Shown in pieces: positions 52,921 through 62,100 of a DNA stretch of 64,000 bases. Both the position numbers and the translations under genes were made by a program. Source of the DNA: Bacteroidetes bacterium UBA7674 (GTDB lineage: Bacteria > Bacteroidota > Bacteroidia > Chitinophagales > Chitinophagaceae). The notes below the pieces were generated by a model. It saw only the letters and a list, made by a program, of their open reading frames with translations. It made no database searches and was not told the DNA's origin. Each line of letters starts with the position of its first letter. The stretch's first letter is position 1. The DNA is taken from positions 204,581 through 268,580 of the forward strand of contig DLHG01000004.1 in the NCBI GenBank assembly GCA_002483105.1, given 5' to 3'.

Positions 52921-54078
52921 TTAACCAATCGCTTGTTTCAGGTCGTCTATCAGGTCATTTACATCTTCAATACCTACACTCAGCCTGATGAGCGAATCGC
53001 TTAGCCCGTTCTTTATTCTTTCTTCACGAGGGATAGAACCATGCGTCATACTTGCAGGATGGCCTATCAGTGATTCCACGCCACCTAGTGATTCCGCCAG
53101 TGAGAACAGTTCTGTTTTCTTCAACACTTCCAGCGCATCGTCCAGGTTATCACCTTTCAGGGTAAAGGAGATCATACCACCGAAGCCGCGCATCTGCTTC
53201 TTAGCGATAGCATGATTAGGATGGTTTTCAAAACCTACCCATAGTACCTTGTCCACTTTCGGATTTGATTTCAACCATTCAGCTATTGCCTTACCATTCT
53301 CGCAATGACGTTGCATACGCACATGCAGCGTCTTGATGCCACGCAGTACCAGCCAGCAATCATGCGGACCCGGAACCGCTCCACAGCTATTCTGTATAAA
53401 ACGCAGGCGTTCTTCCAGTCCCGCATCATTTACTATCAGCGCACCGTGCACCACATCAGAGTGGCCACCCAGGTATTTAGTAGCAGAGTGCAACACAATA
53501 TCAGCGCCCCAGTCAAGCGGGTTTTGCAAGTAAGGTGATGCGAATGTGTTATCCACTACCAACATCAGGTTGTGCTCTTTGGTGATCGTAGCACAAGCTT
53601 CTATATCTATTATATTCAGCAAAGGATTGGTAGGTGTTTCTACCCATACCATCTTTGTATTGTCATTTACATAATTGCGGATGTTCTGCGCATCGTCCAT
53701 CGGGATGAAATGGAACTTGATACCATAGTTAGCAAACACCTTAGTGAAAATGCGGTAGGTACCACCATAGAGGTCGTTAGAAACGATCACTTCATCACCC
53801 GGCATCAGGAGCTTGGCAACTGCATCAGTTGCTGCCATACCACTGCCGAAAGAAAGTCCGTATTGACCATTTTCTATACTAGCCAGAGCATTTTGCAAAG
53901 CAGTACGTGTAGGGTTTTGCGTACGTGCATATTCATAACCTTTATGATCGCCCGGAGCAGCCTGCACATAAGTGGAGGTTTGATAGATCGGGGTCATGAT
54001 AGCCCCTGTGCTTGGGTCCGGTTCTACGCCCGCATGTATCAGCCTTGTTTCCAGCTTGTGTTTATTATTATTTGCCAT
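52921..54078 (-). CDS. Cystathionine gamma-synthase-type PLP enzyme
   Basis: 385-residue Cys/Met-metabolism PLP enzyme. PLP Lys201 in HSATKYLGGHSDVVHGA; YEYARTQNPTR near the N-terminus; VWVETPTNPLLNIIDI; SLGGVESLIGHPASMTH near the C-terminus. The family includes cystathionine gamma-synthase and cystathionine gamma-lyase, which sequence reading alone does not separate well here. No other methionine gene is adjacent. A full promoter (TTG, 19 bp, TATCTTTG) lies upstream. Confidence 0.9.
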   Translation of the reverse strand: MANNNKHKLETRLIHAGVEPDPSTGAIMTPIYQTSTYVQAAPGDHKGYEYARTQNPTRTALQNALASIENGQYGLSFGSGMAATDAVAKLLMPGDEVIVSNDLYGGTYRIFTKVFANYGIKFHFIPMDDAQNIRNYVNDNTKMVWVETPTNPLLNIIDIEACATITKEHNLMLVVDNTFASPYLQNPLDWGADIVLHSATKYLGGHSDVVHGALIVNDAGLEERLRFIQNSCGAVPGPHDCWLVLRGIKTLHVRMQRHCENGKAIAEWLKSNPKVDKVLWVGFENHPNHAIAKKQMRGFGGMISFTLKGDNLDDALEVLKKTELFSLAESLGGVESLIGHPASMTHGSIPREERIKNGLSDSLIRLSVGIEDVNDLIDDLKQAIG

Positions 54079-54097
54079 GATATATTATTTCAGGTGG

Positions 54098-54127
54098 CAA
54101 AGATATACCAATTGCTGAATGGCTCAA
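54098..54127 (-). promoter_or_regulatory. Promoter of the CGS-type gene
   Basis: On the minus strand TTG (54125-54127), 19-bp spacer, TATCTTTG (54098-54105); ATG 19 bases downstream. Confidence 0.6.
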
Positions 54128-54207
54128 TGACTCAAATTGCTCCATAAGGGAAACCAATGTGGATATGATGGTTTTAGCGGATAAATGCAAAATGCTACCT
54201 TTATTGC

Positions 54208-55230
54208 ATGGAAAAATCAAATGTTCGGCCCACCGATGAGCTAAATCCACAGGAGCGGGAGTATGAGAACAGCATACGGCCGCAATCCATTGAAGAATTT
54301 TCCGGACAACCCCAATTAATAGAGAACCTCAAGATATTCATCAAGGCGGCCAACCTGCGTGGTGAGCCATTGGATCATATACTCTTTCACGGCCCTCCGG
54401 GATTGGGTAAAACCACTCTTTCCCGTATTGTTGCCAACGAACTGGGCGCCAGCATCAAAGAGACCAGTGGGCCAGTTATAGAAAAGCCCGCCGACCTCGC
54501 CGGGCTCCTTACCAGCCTGGAACCAAGAGATGTACTGTTTATTGACGAAATACACCGCCTGAGCACCGTAGTAGAAGAGTACCTCTATGCTGCAATGGAG
54601 GATTTCAAAATAGACATCATGATAGATAGCGGGCCATCCGCACGGTCTATACAATTGAACCTGAGCCCATTTACTTTGGTGGGTGCTACTACCCGTTCAG
54701 GACTACTGACAGCTCCGTTGCTTTCCCGCTTTGGTATCAAGTCGCGCTTACAATATTATACATCAGATATACTGCAACAGATCGTTACCCGTGCATCAGG
54801 TTTGCTGAATGTACGCATCACCTCAGATGCCGCGATGGTCATTGCGACCCGCAGCCGGGGCACTCCGCGTATCGCTAATGCTTTGCTTCGCCGTATGCGC
54901 GACTTCGCACAGGTATTAGGCAATGGCGTGATAGACATGGCCATAGTAGAGCACGGACTGAAAGCGCTGAACGTAGATGAAAGCGGGCTGGATGAAATGG
55001 ACAATAAGATCCTTAGCACGCTGGTGGATAAATTCAAGGGCGGCCCAACGGGGCTGAATAACATAGCCACAGCCGTAGGTGAAGAAGCCGGAACGATAGA
55101 GGAAGTCTATGAGCCATTCCTGATACAGGAAGGTTATATCGTTCGTACGCCGCGCGGAAGGGAAGCTACCGACAAAACATATGTGCACCTTGGCCGCAAG
55201 CGGCAGGGGACTGACGGATACTTATTTTAA
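54208..55230 (+). CDS. ruvB: Holliday junction branch-migration helicase RuvB
   Basis: 340-residue AAA+ ATPase: Walker A GPPGLGKTTLSRIVANELG, Walker B VLFIDEIHRL, sensor-1 LVGATTRSGLLTAPLLSRFG, Arg finger region, and the C-terminal winged helix (QEGYIVRTPRGREATDKTYVHLG). Drives branch migration with RuvA on Holliday junctions. ruvA and ruvC are not adjacent, as usual in Bacteroidota. Divergent from the CGS gene (130 bp). Confidence 0.97.
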   Translation: MEKSNVRPTDELNPQEREYENSIRPQSIEEFSGQPQLIENLKIFIKAANLRGEPLDHILFHGPPGLGKTTLSRIVANELGASIKETSGPVIEKPADLAGLLTSLEPRDVLFIDEIHRLSTVVEEYLYAAMEDFKIDIMIDSGPSARSIQLNLSPFTLVGATTRSGLLTAPLLSRFGIKSRLQYYTSDILQQIVTRASGLLNVRITSDAAMVIATRSRGTPRIANALLRRMRDFAQVLGNGVIDMAIVEHGLKALNVDESGLDEMDNKILSTLVDKFKGGPTGLNNIATAVGEEAGTIEEVYEPFLIQEGYIVRTPRGREATDKTYVHLGRKRQGTDGYLF

Positions 55231-55235
55231 AATAG

Positions 55236-55266
55236 AAATGGCTGAGAAGAATCTCAGCCATTTTTT
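55236..55266. terminator. Terminator after ruvB
   Basis: AAATGGCTGAGA / TCTCAGCCATTT with an AGAA-type loop and T6; also serves the convergent lipoprotein gene. Confidence 0.85.
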
Positions 55267-55299
55267 GTTTGCTATGTATTTCAATTAACCGCTTGTTTG

Positions 55300-56508
55300 T
55301 TATGGCTCTACATAATAGTTGGCCTGTGCATTACCACTGTATGTTACACCTGACATTGTTGGCGGAGTAGAACCGAAAGCAACAAATATTCCGTATGCCG
55401 CACTGTTGGTAATCGAACAATTCTGGATAGTGGCACTACCTGCAGAAAAACCGCCGATAACCACATTAGCCTTCTTTTGTGTTGCCCCTGTAAATGCTGC
55501 AGAGCCACCCATATTAATGTTCACATAAGATAGCAGGTTAGAAGCATTCGTGCTTTGAAAGCATACACCCTGCCATGCATCAGCCTCTCCTGTAGTGAGC
55601 GATACCGGCTCAGAAGCCGTACCAACCATTCTCAGGTAGCCCGCACTGTATTCTCCTATAGTGATACCAAAATCATTGATGAATTCCATTGCTACACCTG
55701 CATTGATGGTCAGGTTACCTATTTGAGTATAATACCCCGCCCTTATTTCGCCTGACACCAGGAATGGAATGGTATTCTTTACCCACGAGTGTGTACCATA
55801 TACTCTACCACCGCGTATTTCTATATGCTGGCTGCCATTGGCAGTGTAATCAGAATTAATACCGTCCAGCATACTCACTGTAGAAGCAACGGTAGAGATA
55901 GGAAGGTTACTGTTATTAGAAAAAGTATTGTTAGAGAACGCCTTCAACGGATTATCGAATACATCATCAAAACCTTCTACATACAAGCCGTCTCTGCCGC
56001 TACCCGAAATAGTAGAGTTACTAATACTCAAACCACCGTTGAGAGCCAGACGTACATTGGCTCTTATATCATGGCCATTGAAGCTATTTTGTCCACCACC
56101 TGACAGCATACAATACTCTAACTTGTTCTTATCATCATTCGACTGGAACCATATTCCTTTCCATGAGCCTTGCGCCATGCCAGTACCATGGATGGCCACC
56201 ATTTTTTCACCGGTACCTTTTACCCAGAGTGAACCGTCGTTGCCAACAATAACTCCTTTGCCATTAACGAACTCTATCTCAGTACCTTCTTCTATCACCA
56301 TGTCGGCATTGATCGTAAAATCGCAAGTAACACGATAGTCCAGGCCCTCATTACGATTGGTCCAGGTAGTTGGTGCATTTACGTCACCGCAATAGTCTAT
56401 GACTGTCGGAGTGACGGGATCCACCGGATCGGGCGTGCATGAAGAAAATGAAAAAAGGCCTGCTATTGCCAGCGCCCTGAAACTTGCCTTTAGTGTATTC
56501 CTGTTCAT
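55300..56508 (-). CDS. Lipoprotein with right-handed beta-helix-like repeats
   Basis: 402 residues. Lipoprotein signal peptide with lipobox FSSC (mature Cys25 or nearby), a Pro/Asp/Val linker (TPDPVDPVTPTV), then two related blocks of beta-helix type: NADMVIEEGTEIEFVNGKGVIVGNDGSLWVKG and, later, NAGVAMEFINDFGITIGEYSAGYLRMVG, each followed by a GTxxEPVxxxG-like and a WQGVCF/WKGIWF strand. Probably surface or periplasmic. No catalytic motif seen. A 22-bp palindromic site 69 bases upstream of the ATG matches one before the response-regulator gene (see findings). Confidence 0.78.
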   Translation of the reverse strand: MNRNTLKASFRALAIAGLFSFSSCTPDPVDPVTPTVIDYCGDVNAPTTWTNRNEGLDYRVTCDFTINADMVIEEGTEIEFVNGKGVIVGNDGSLWVKGTGEKMVAIHGTGMAQGSWKGIWFQSNDDKNKLEYCMLSGGGQNSFNGHDIRANVRLALNGGLSISNSTISGSGRDGLYVEGFDDVFDNPLKAFSNNTFSNNSNLPISTVASTVSMLDGINSDYTANGSQHIEIRGGRVYGTHSWVKNTIPFLVSGEIRAGYYTQIGNLTINAGVAMEFINDFGITIGEYSAGYLRMVGTASEPVSLTTGEADAWQGVCFQSTNASNLLSYVNINMGGSAAFTGATQKKANVVIGGFSAGSATIQNCSITNSAAYGIFVAFGSTPPTMSGVTYSGNAQANYYVEP

Positions 56509-56576
56509 GATCTCAATTTTATTTAGTGAATGATGATCTATTACAACCCAAAGGTCTCTAATAGCGCAACCCTCAA

Positions 56577-56598
56577 CAATAGCATAATCATGCGACAG
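56577..56598. promoter_or_regulatory. 22-bp palindromic site upstream of the lipoprotein gene
   Basis: Core GCATAATCATGC; identical at 19 of 22 positions to the perfect-arm palindrome at 57310-57331. Located between the response-regulator 3' end and the lipoprotein start. Confidence 0.55.
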
Positions 56599-56625
56599 GA
56601 TGCGGATGTGATAAACGCCTGAGAA

Positions 56626-57261
56626 TCAAACGATCTTGTTGTTTATGGCCTTGGCGACGGCCTCATTCATGGAATGAACATGCAGCTTGTCGTAGATACG
56701 GCGAATGTATTCCCGCACGGTATTGATGGAGATGGCGAGGTCGGCAGAGATCATTTTATAGCTATTCCCTTTCACGAGAGAGCCCAGGATATCTTTTTCC
56801 CGCTGGGTAAGCTGATAGTCATTGGTTTGCTTAGGGGCATTTGTTTGGGCAAATGCCTGGAGCACCTTACGCGCAATCGAGGCGGTCATCGGCGCACCAC
56901 CATCGTATACTTCTTTTATTGCTTCTATGATACGGGCAGGCGGTGTCCGTTTCAGCATATAGCCATTCGCACCCGCGCAGATACTGTTGAACACGTTCTC
57001 ATCGTCTTCAAAAACCGTGAGCATAATGACGCTCATATCAGGATACAGCTCCCGGATGATCTTCAGGCCTTCCATGCCATTAGTACCGGGCATATCTATA
57101 TCCATCAGCACTACATCGGGCTGATGATGGGTCACGATCTTTTTTACCTGGTCGCAGTTCTCCCATGCACCGATGCACTCTACCTCGTCAGATGCCTCCA
57201 GAAAAGCTTGCAAACCTTCTCTCAGGTCTGCTATATCTTCAAATAAGGCAACTTTTATCAT
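56626..57261 (-). CDS. LuxR/NarL-family response regulator
   Basis: 211 residues: receiver domain with phosphoacceptor Asp54 in VVLMDIDMPGTNG, acidic pair near the N-terminus (FEDI), conserved Thr (LTVFEDD) and Lys (MLKRTPP), then a LuxR-type HTH (about 148-208, LTQREKDILGSLVKGNSYKMISADLAISINTVREYIRRIYDKL). Cognate partner is the histidine kinase just upstream (59-bp gap). A 22-bp palindrome (57310-57331) sits in that gap and could be its own operator. Confidence 0.93.
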   Translation of the reverse strand: MIKVALFEDIADLREGLQAFLEASDEVECIGAWENCDQVKKIVTHHQPDVVLMDIDMPGTNGMEGLKIIRELYPDMSVIMLTVFEDDENVFNSICAGANGYMLKRTPPARIIEAIKEVYDGGAPMTASIARKVLQAFAQTNAPKQTNDYQLTQREKDILGSLVKGNSYKMISADLAISINTVREYIRRIYDKLHVHSMNEAVAKAINNKIV

Positions 57262-57309
57262 CTGCGGTATTTTTCTTCCTACAAAAATGCAACATCTTTA
57301 ATAATCGTG

Positions 57310-57331
57310 CTATCGCATGATTATGCGATAG
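57310..57331. promoter_or_regulatory. 22-bp palindrome between kinase and response-regulator genes
   Basis: Arms CTATCGCAT and ATGCGATAG around GATT, perfect 9-bp symmetry. It overlaps the kinase stop codon (57321-57323) and lies 49 bases before the regulator ATG, about 20 bp upstream of a CATTTTTG -7-like element. No T-run, so not a terminator. Confidence 0.6.
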
Positions 57332-59309
57332 GTATAGAAAGGTTAATAGAAGTACCCATTCCTTCAGCCGACTCTATCTTAAATGACCCACCATGAGCTT
57401 CGGCTCTTTTCTTCATGGTTTTCATTCCGTTGCCGGAGCCATGCTTAGTCATATCAAAGCCTAAACCGTTATCCACTATATTCATATGGAGGCTACCATT
57501 GGTGCGACTGAGCGATATACCGGCAGTCGTGGCTTTCGAATACTTAGCGAGATTGTTCACTGCTTCCTTAAATGCCAGGTAAACATCTTTTCTTATTTCG
57601 GGAGATAATTTTACATCCATCAGTTCATCCTCCATCGTGAAGGTGTAATCAATATCCTTATTGTCCAGTATCTCGCTGGCAAATTCCTTCATGCGCACGC
57701 TGATGTTACCAAGTGAATCATTTTCCGGATTGATACTCCATACAATATCACTCATCGCGTCCATCATTCGCTGGGAGTTCTCATTGATCTTCTCTAAAAG
57801 GCTATCCGATTTTTCAATGTCGCTTTTCAGCTTCAATCTTGCCGAATGCGACAGGATATTAATTGTGCTGAGCGTGCTACCGACCTCATCATGCAGTTCG
57901 CCGGATATACGGCTCCGTTCCTTCAGCATAGCAGTCTTTTGCTCCAGCTTCTTTTTTAGTTGGTAACGATTGAAGAGTATATACGCTATGCCCAGAGCTA
58001 ATACTATCGCGACGATCAGGACATTTCTGAACAGACCTTGCCGCTCCAGTTTTAGTTCTTGTATCAGTTTTTCGTTATTCAGCTGTTGTATCTTTTCCTC
58101 CTTCTTCTGGGTTTCATATTGGGTTTCCAGTTCAGCTATCTGGGCAACTGCTTCTTCATCCAGTATCTCATCTCGTATTTTATGAAACTTCTTCAAGTAT
58201 TCGTAGGCATTGTAGTAATCTTTGTGGTCCTTATAAAAAATAGCAGTGTGGAGGTAGGCATCTCGGAGGTTCTCCTTATAGTTGTATTGCTCCGACATAG
58301 CAATGGACTTATTAAAATACTTTACAGCCGAAGCAGAATCCTTCTTCAAGCTGTACCCCATAGCCAGTGCGGTATATCTATGAGAAAGCATCTCTGTATT
58401 GCCCGATTGCTCCAATAGCTTTACCGCGTTGTACTCATACTGAAAAGCGAGATCGTACTTCTTCATTCTGCTGTAGATGAGCGACAAGCCAACATACGAT
58501 TGCACTTTCAACTTATCGGAACCAATAGCTTCAGCTTTCTGTACGCTCATTTGCTGGTATCGGAGTGCTTGTTGCACAGAGTCCAGCATAATGTATATCT
58601 GTGCGATGTTGGCATAGGAGTACATGAGGCCATAGTTGTCCTTGTTCTTTTCCCTGAGCGCAATTGCTTTTTTAGCATACACCAATGCTTCCTTCTTCCT
58701 GTCAAGCGATACTAGATGTGCCGCGTAGTTGCCGTACGCTTGTCCCATGCCATGTTCATAGCCTAGTTTCTCATACAAGCGGATGCCCTTAAGGAATAAT
58801 GCTGTAGCTGCCTCTTTATCGTTAGACTTCAACAGGCCAAGGTTAATATACATCCTGCCAGTAGCTTCGGACTGCTGCCTTTCATAAAGTATAGCAAGGG
58901 CATCTTTGAAATATTTTTCGGCTATTGCTTTGCTACCCTTATCCATTTGATAAAGACCTGCCAACTCGTAGGCCTCAGCAAGCATTGCTGTGTCACGTAT
59001 CTCACGAGCGATCTTCATAGCCAGCGAGTCATGTAGTTTCATTATGGAGAAATTACCTTCCTGGTAAGCGATATCGGATAACTTATTGTGGCTATACCCT
59101 TCGCCTCTTTTGAATTTCCTGAGCTGTGAGTATTTGAGCGCCTGCCGGGAAAGGGCATTAGCAGCATCGTATTGCGACCTGTCTATGTGCGCTTGCACAC
59201 TATCGAGTAGTTGGCCAACTTTTATAGAATCACCGGGAGAATAACCGGTTTGCGCAAACGTCCATAGGGGAAGGATCAGTAACAACGATATGTGTACAAT
59301 ACGCTTCAT
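57321..59309 (-). CDS. TPR-containing sensor histidine kinase
   Basis: 662 residues: signal peptide (ending WTFAQ), about eight periplasmic TPR-like repeats (about 25-390), a coiled coil, one transmembrane helix (about 428-446), HisKA_3 dimerisation domain with His473 in RISGELHDEVGSTLSTI, and an HATPase_c domain (KEAVNNLAKYSKAT, NGLGFDMTKHGSGNGMKTMKKRAEAHGG). This is the NarX/DesK-like class that pairs with NarL-type regulators, matching the downstream gene. Signal unknown; the TPR sensor suggests a protein or peptide partner. Confidence 0.92.
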   Translation of the reverse strand: MKRIVHISLLLILPLWTFAQTGYSPGDSIKVGQLLDSVQAHIDRSQYDAANALSRQALKYSQLRKFKRGEGYSHNKLSDIAYQEGNFSIMKLHDSLAMKIAREIRDTAMLAEAYELAGLYQMDKGSKAIAEKYFKDALAILYERQQSEATGRMYINLGLLKSNDKEAATALFLKGIRLYEKLGYEHGMGQAYGNYAAHLVSLDRKKEALVYAKKAIALREKNKDNYGLMYSYANIAQIYIMLDSVQQALRYQQMSVQKAEAIGSDKLKVQSYVGLSLIYSRMKKYDLAFQYEYNAVKLLEQSGNTEMLSHRYTALAMGYSLKKDSASAVKYFNKSIAMSEQYNYKENLRDAYLHTAIFYKDHKDYYNAYEYLKKFHKIRDEILDEEAVAQIAELETQYETQKKEEKIQQLNNEKLIQELKLERQGLFRNVLIVAIVLALGIAYILFNRYQLKKKLEQKTAMLKERSRISGELHDEVGSTLSTINILSHSARLKLKSDIEKSDSLLEKINENSQRMMDAMSDIVWSINPENDSLGNISVRMKEFASEILDNKDIDYTFTMEDELMDVKLSPEIRKDVYLAFKEAVNNLAKYSKATTAGISLSRTNGSLHMNIVDNGLGFDMTKHGSGNGMKTMKKRAEAHGGSFKIESAEGMGTSINLSIPIA

Positions 59310-59354
59310 CCTCAGTAGTTCTGCCTATCTAATTTACACTTTTTTATGGGCTAT

Positions 59355-61004
59355 TTAGCCTTTCATATGCAGGAGGTAGTAGTTCTTTAATACTGTATGT
59401 CTTGTCGCGAGACTTAAAAACGGGAATGTGAGCTTAGACACGTCAAACATCTTGTCCTGCTTCAGGATGGTGTAGGCATATCCTGCAGAATCTATCTTTC
59501 TTCTTCCTTCATCATTGGTAAGAATGTATCTGCAGGAGTCGGCGATGGAGAGACTGTCACTTATACGTAGTATTCTGTTGGCATAAAAGTGTAATGCATG
59601 CGCCCGCTTTTCCATATGGTACATAGCGGTGCTATCCTTAGGCAGATTATGTGCCTTTATATATTCCCCTGTTTTTGAGCTAGCCTGGTATTCTAATAAG
59701 CTGGGGTAGAAATGGCAAGACATGACCGCATTAACTATCAGCATACCACAAACACTTATCCAGAGTACCTTCCCCGACATTGACTTTCGCAATAGATACA
59801 CCCAAATTATAATACCTGTAAGACAGAAGACAATGCCTGAAATATTTCCCGGAAATACGATGGTTAGTATCAGCATAGCGCCAAGCAATAATGTGCCCAA
59901 TGAAAACACCTGGACGGGGTAAAGCACTTTATACAACTTCTTGTACTTACCCAACACCAGCATATCATGCAACAGATTTGCCACCATGATGGCTGCCAAC
60001 GGAAATACTACAAATATGTAGTGTGGCAACTGGTAGCGTGATGACCCTAGCGCTATGTACACCAGTATAAATCCGCCGGTAGTGAGGAACTCCTGATTTT
60101 CGCTGAGTTTAAAACGGTTTTGAATGAGCTTCTTTACATTGATGATCAGTGCGGCAATGAAGAAAAACATCCACGGAAGGAATGCCCATAGCATACTGCT
60201 GAACAGGAATTCAAAACCGGCACCGTTGTTCCAAGGGCTTTCTCCTGTAATACGGCCAAAGCTCTGCGACCAGTAGAAGAAGCGCAAGCCGGAAACACCG
60301 GTCTCCCCGTTTACCACTTTTTCCGGATGAAGATCAAATTGCTGATAGAGGCCAATACTCATCGGGATCAGCATGATGCCGATGAGCACCATGTCTATCA
60401 AGTGATAAGGTGAGAATATCTGTTTCCACTTTCTTTTCAGCAGCCAGTCTGTACCGAAGCACAGGAGCGGAACGATCAAGGCGATAGGCCCCTTGGTCAT
60501 CATGCCACAGGCTATACTGAGTGTACCGAGCAGTACGAATTGCCACCTGCGCTTTATCTCACATTCCTTTATCATCCAAAGTGCCGTTACAACCCAGCCC
60601 ATAAGGATGGTATCCGTCCTGATATCATTCGTCATCAGGAAGATGCCCTGGCATACACCCAGTATCAATGCCGCCCATCGCGCGATGCTGTCATTGTACA
60701 GCAACCTTGCCAAACGGTAAGTGGCATAGATGGCCAGCAAGGCAAATAATATTGAAGGTAATTTGAATCCGAAATTGTTCGCACCGAAAACAGAAATGCT
60801 TAAAGAACTCACCCAAAACAGGAAGGGTGGCTTGTCCAGGTAATCCATACCATATTGATACACTTCAAGGTAACTACCCGTCTCTGCCATCTCCCTGCTG
60901 ATCTCCGCATACTGCGTGGCATCAACTTCCATCATATCTATATTAATACCCATAAAGTAGAGTACAGCCAATAGTATGAATATCCATGAAGGTATCTTCG
61001 GCAT
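59355..61004 (-). CDS. GT39/ArnT-like membrane glycosyltransferase
   Basis: 549 residues, about 11-12 transmembrane helices. The first periplasmic loop has EVDATQYAEISREMAETGSYLEV followed by YLDKPPFLFW, the acidic pair and KPP signature of PMT/ArnT enzymes that use polyprenyl-phosphate sugars. A C-terminal soluble domain of about 100 residues follows. Could transfer a sugar to lipid A or to proteins; acceptor unknown. TATTTTTG (61024-61031, minus) is 19 bases upstream. Its 5' end is divergent from the epimerase gene. Confidence 0.87.
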   Translation of the reverse strand: MPKIPSWIFILLAVLYFMGINIDMMEVDATQYAEISREMAETGSYLEVYQYGMDYLDKPPFLFWVSSLSISVFGANNFGFKLPSILFALLAIYATYRLARLLYNDSIARWAALILGVCQGIFLMTNDIRTDTILMGWVVTALWMIKECEIKRRWQFVLLGTLSIACGMMTKGPIALIVPLLCFGTDWLLKRKWKQIFSPYHLIDMVLIGIMLIPMSIGLYQQFDLHPEKVVNGETGVSGLRFFYWSQSFGRITGESPWNNGAGFEFLFSSMLWAFLPWMFFFIAALIINVKKLIQNRFKLSENQEFLTTGGFILVYIALGSSRYQLPHYIFVVFPLAAIMVANLLHDMLVLGKYKKLYKVLYPVQVFSLGTLLLGAMLILTIVFPGNISGIVFCLTGIIIWVYLLRKSMSGKVLWISVCGMLIVNAVMSCHFYPSLLEYQASSKTGEYIKAHNLPKDSTAMYHMEKRAHALHFYANRILRISDSLSIADSCRYILTNDEGRRKIDSAGYAYTILKQDKMFDVSKLTFPFLSLATRHTVLKNYYLLHMKG

Positions 61005-61023
61005 TAATAGTATTTTGCAGTGG

Positions 61024-61031
61024 CAAAAATA
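61024..61031 (-). promoter_or_regulatory. -7 promoter element before the GT39 gene
   Basis: TATTTTTG on the minus strand, 19 bases before the ATG; it lies only 17 bp from the start of the divergent epimerase gene. Confidence 0.5.
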
Positions 61032-61047
61032 CTCCCAAAATCAGCAA

Positions 61048-62079
61048 ATGTTACAGCTTGCCCATTATCCTTTTGATCTGGCCTTTGAATACCCTTTTAC
61101 CATAGCCAAAGGTACGAAGACGCATCAGCCTACACTGGTGGTTTCACTGGCCTTGAGGCATATAAAAGGTTATGGAGAAGCACCCGCCATCAATTATTAT
61201 GATGTAACGGTGCCGCACATGATCGAGGTGCTGCAATCCAAAAAGAAAGATATAGAGAAATATGCACTCACAGACCCACAGCGTTTCTGGCATTTTCTGC
61301 ATCACCTGATACCGGGAGAGAACTTCCTGATTTGTGCTTTGGATATGGCTGCCTGGGACTTATTCTCGCAACTGAGAAGGCAACCACTATATCAATTATT
61401 ACGCCTTCAGTTCAAAAAGCCTGCTTTTACAGATTACACCATCGGCATAGATACCGCGGAAGAAATGGTTGCCAAGATGCAGGCGCATCCCTGGCCATTG
61501 TACAAAGTGAAGCTTGCCCGTCCGGAGCATATTGACCTGCTTCGTGCATTGCGTGCGGAAACTGACGCTCCTTTCCGTATTGATATTAATGAAGGTTGGA
61601 CATTCGAAGAAGCAAAGACCTTATTGCCCGACCTGGAAAAACTAGGAGTTACCTTAATAGAACAACCCTTGAAGAAAGATGCCTGGGATGAGATGAAGGA
61701 GCTGAAAGCTATTTCCTCCATCCCCTTGTTCGCAGACGAGAGCTGTATTGAAGAACATGATATAAAGAAATGTGCAGAAGGCTTTCATGGCATCAATATT
61801 AAATTGACCAAGTGCGGCGGCCTCACTCCGGCTATGCGTATGATACATGAGGCACGTCAGCTGGGCATGAAGGTAATGATAGGCTCTATGAATGAAAGCA
61901 CGATAGGCTCTGCGGCCATTGCACACCTGTCGCCGCTATTGGATGAAATGGATGCTGATGGCCCGCTATTGTTGAAAGAAGATATCGCCACCGGGCTGCG
62001 CTATGATAAAGGGAATATCTTTCTCTCCCGCGACCCCGGCCTTGGTATAAGATTTCTCGGAAAGAAGGTAACTAAATAA
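61048..62079 (+). CDS. Dipeptide epimerase (L-Ala-D/L-Glu type), enolase superfamily
   Basis: 343 residues. Muconate-lactonizing subgroup features: KVKLAR (KxK acid/base motif), metal ligands in DINEGWT, EQPL and ADES, and the late Lys in NIKLTKCGG. Converts L-Ala-D-Glu from murein peptides to L-Ala-L-Glu, i.e. peptidoglycan recycling; other dipeptide specificities occur in the family. Start at ATG 61048 (MLQLAHYPFDL); an upstream frame to 60976 overlaps the divergent GT39 gene. murB follows 21 bp after its stop, so both are murein-related. Confidence 0.88.
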   Translation: MLQLAHYPFDLAFEYPFTIAKGTKTHQPTLVVSLALRHIKGYGEAPAINYYDVTVPHMIEVLQSKKKDIEKYALTDPQRFWHFLHHLIPGENFLICALDMAAWDLFSQLRRQPLYQLLRLQFKKPAFTDYTIGIDTAEEMVAKMQAHPWPLYKVKLARPEHIDLLRALRAETDAPFRIDINEGWTFEEAKTLLPDLEKLGVTLIEQPLKKDAWDEMKELKAISSIPLFADESCIEEHDIKKCAEGFHGINIKLTKCGGLTPAMRMIHEARQLGMKVMIGSMNESTIGSAAIAHLSPLLDEMDADGPLLLKEDIATGLRYDKGNIFLSRDPGLGIRFLGKKVTK

Positions 62080-62086
62080 AACATTC

Positions 62087-62094
62087 TATTTTTG
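62087..62094 (+). promoter_or_regulatory. -7 promoter element before murB
   Basis: TATTTTTG ends six bases before the murB ATG at 62101; implies a near-leaderless mRNA independent of the epimerase transcript. Confidence 0.5.
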
Positions 62095-62100
62095 CTGCCG

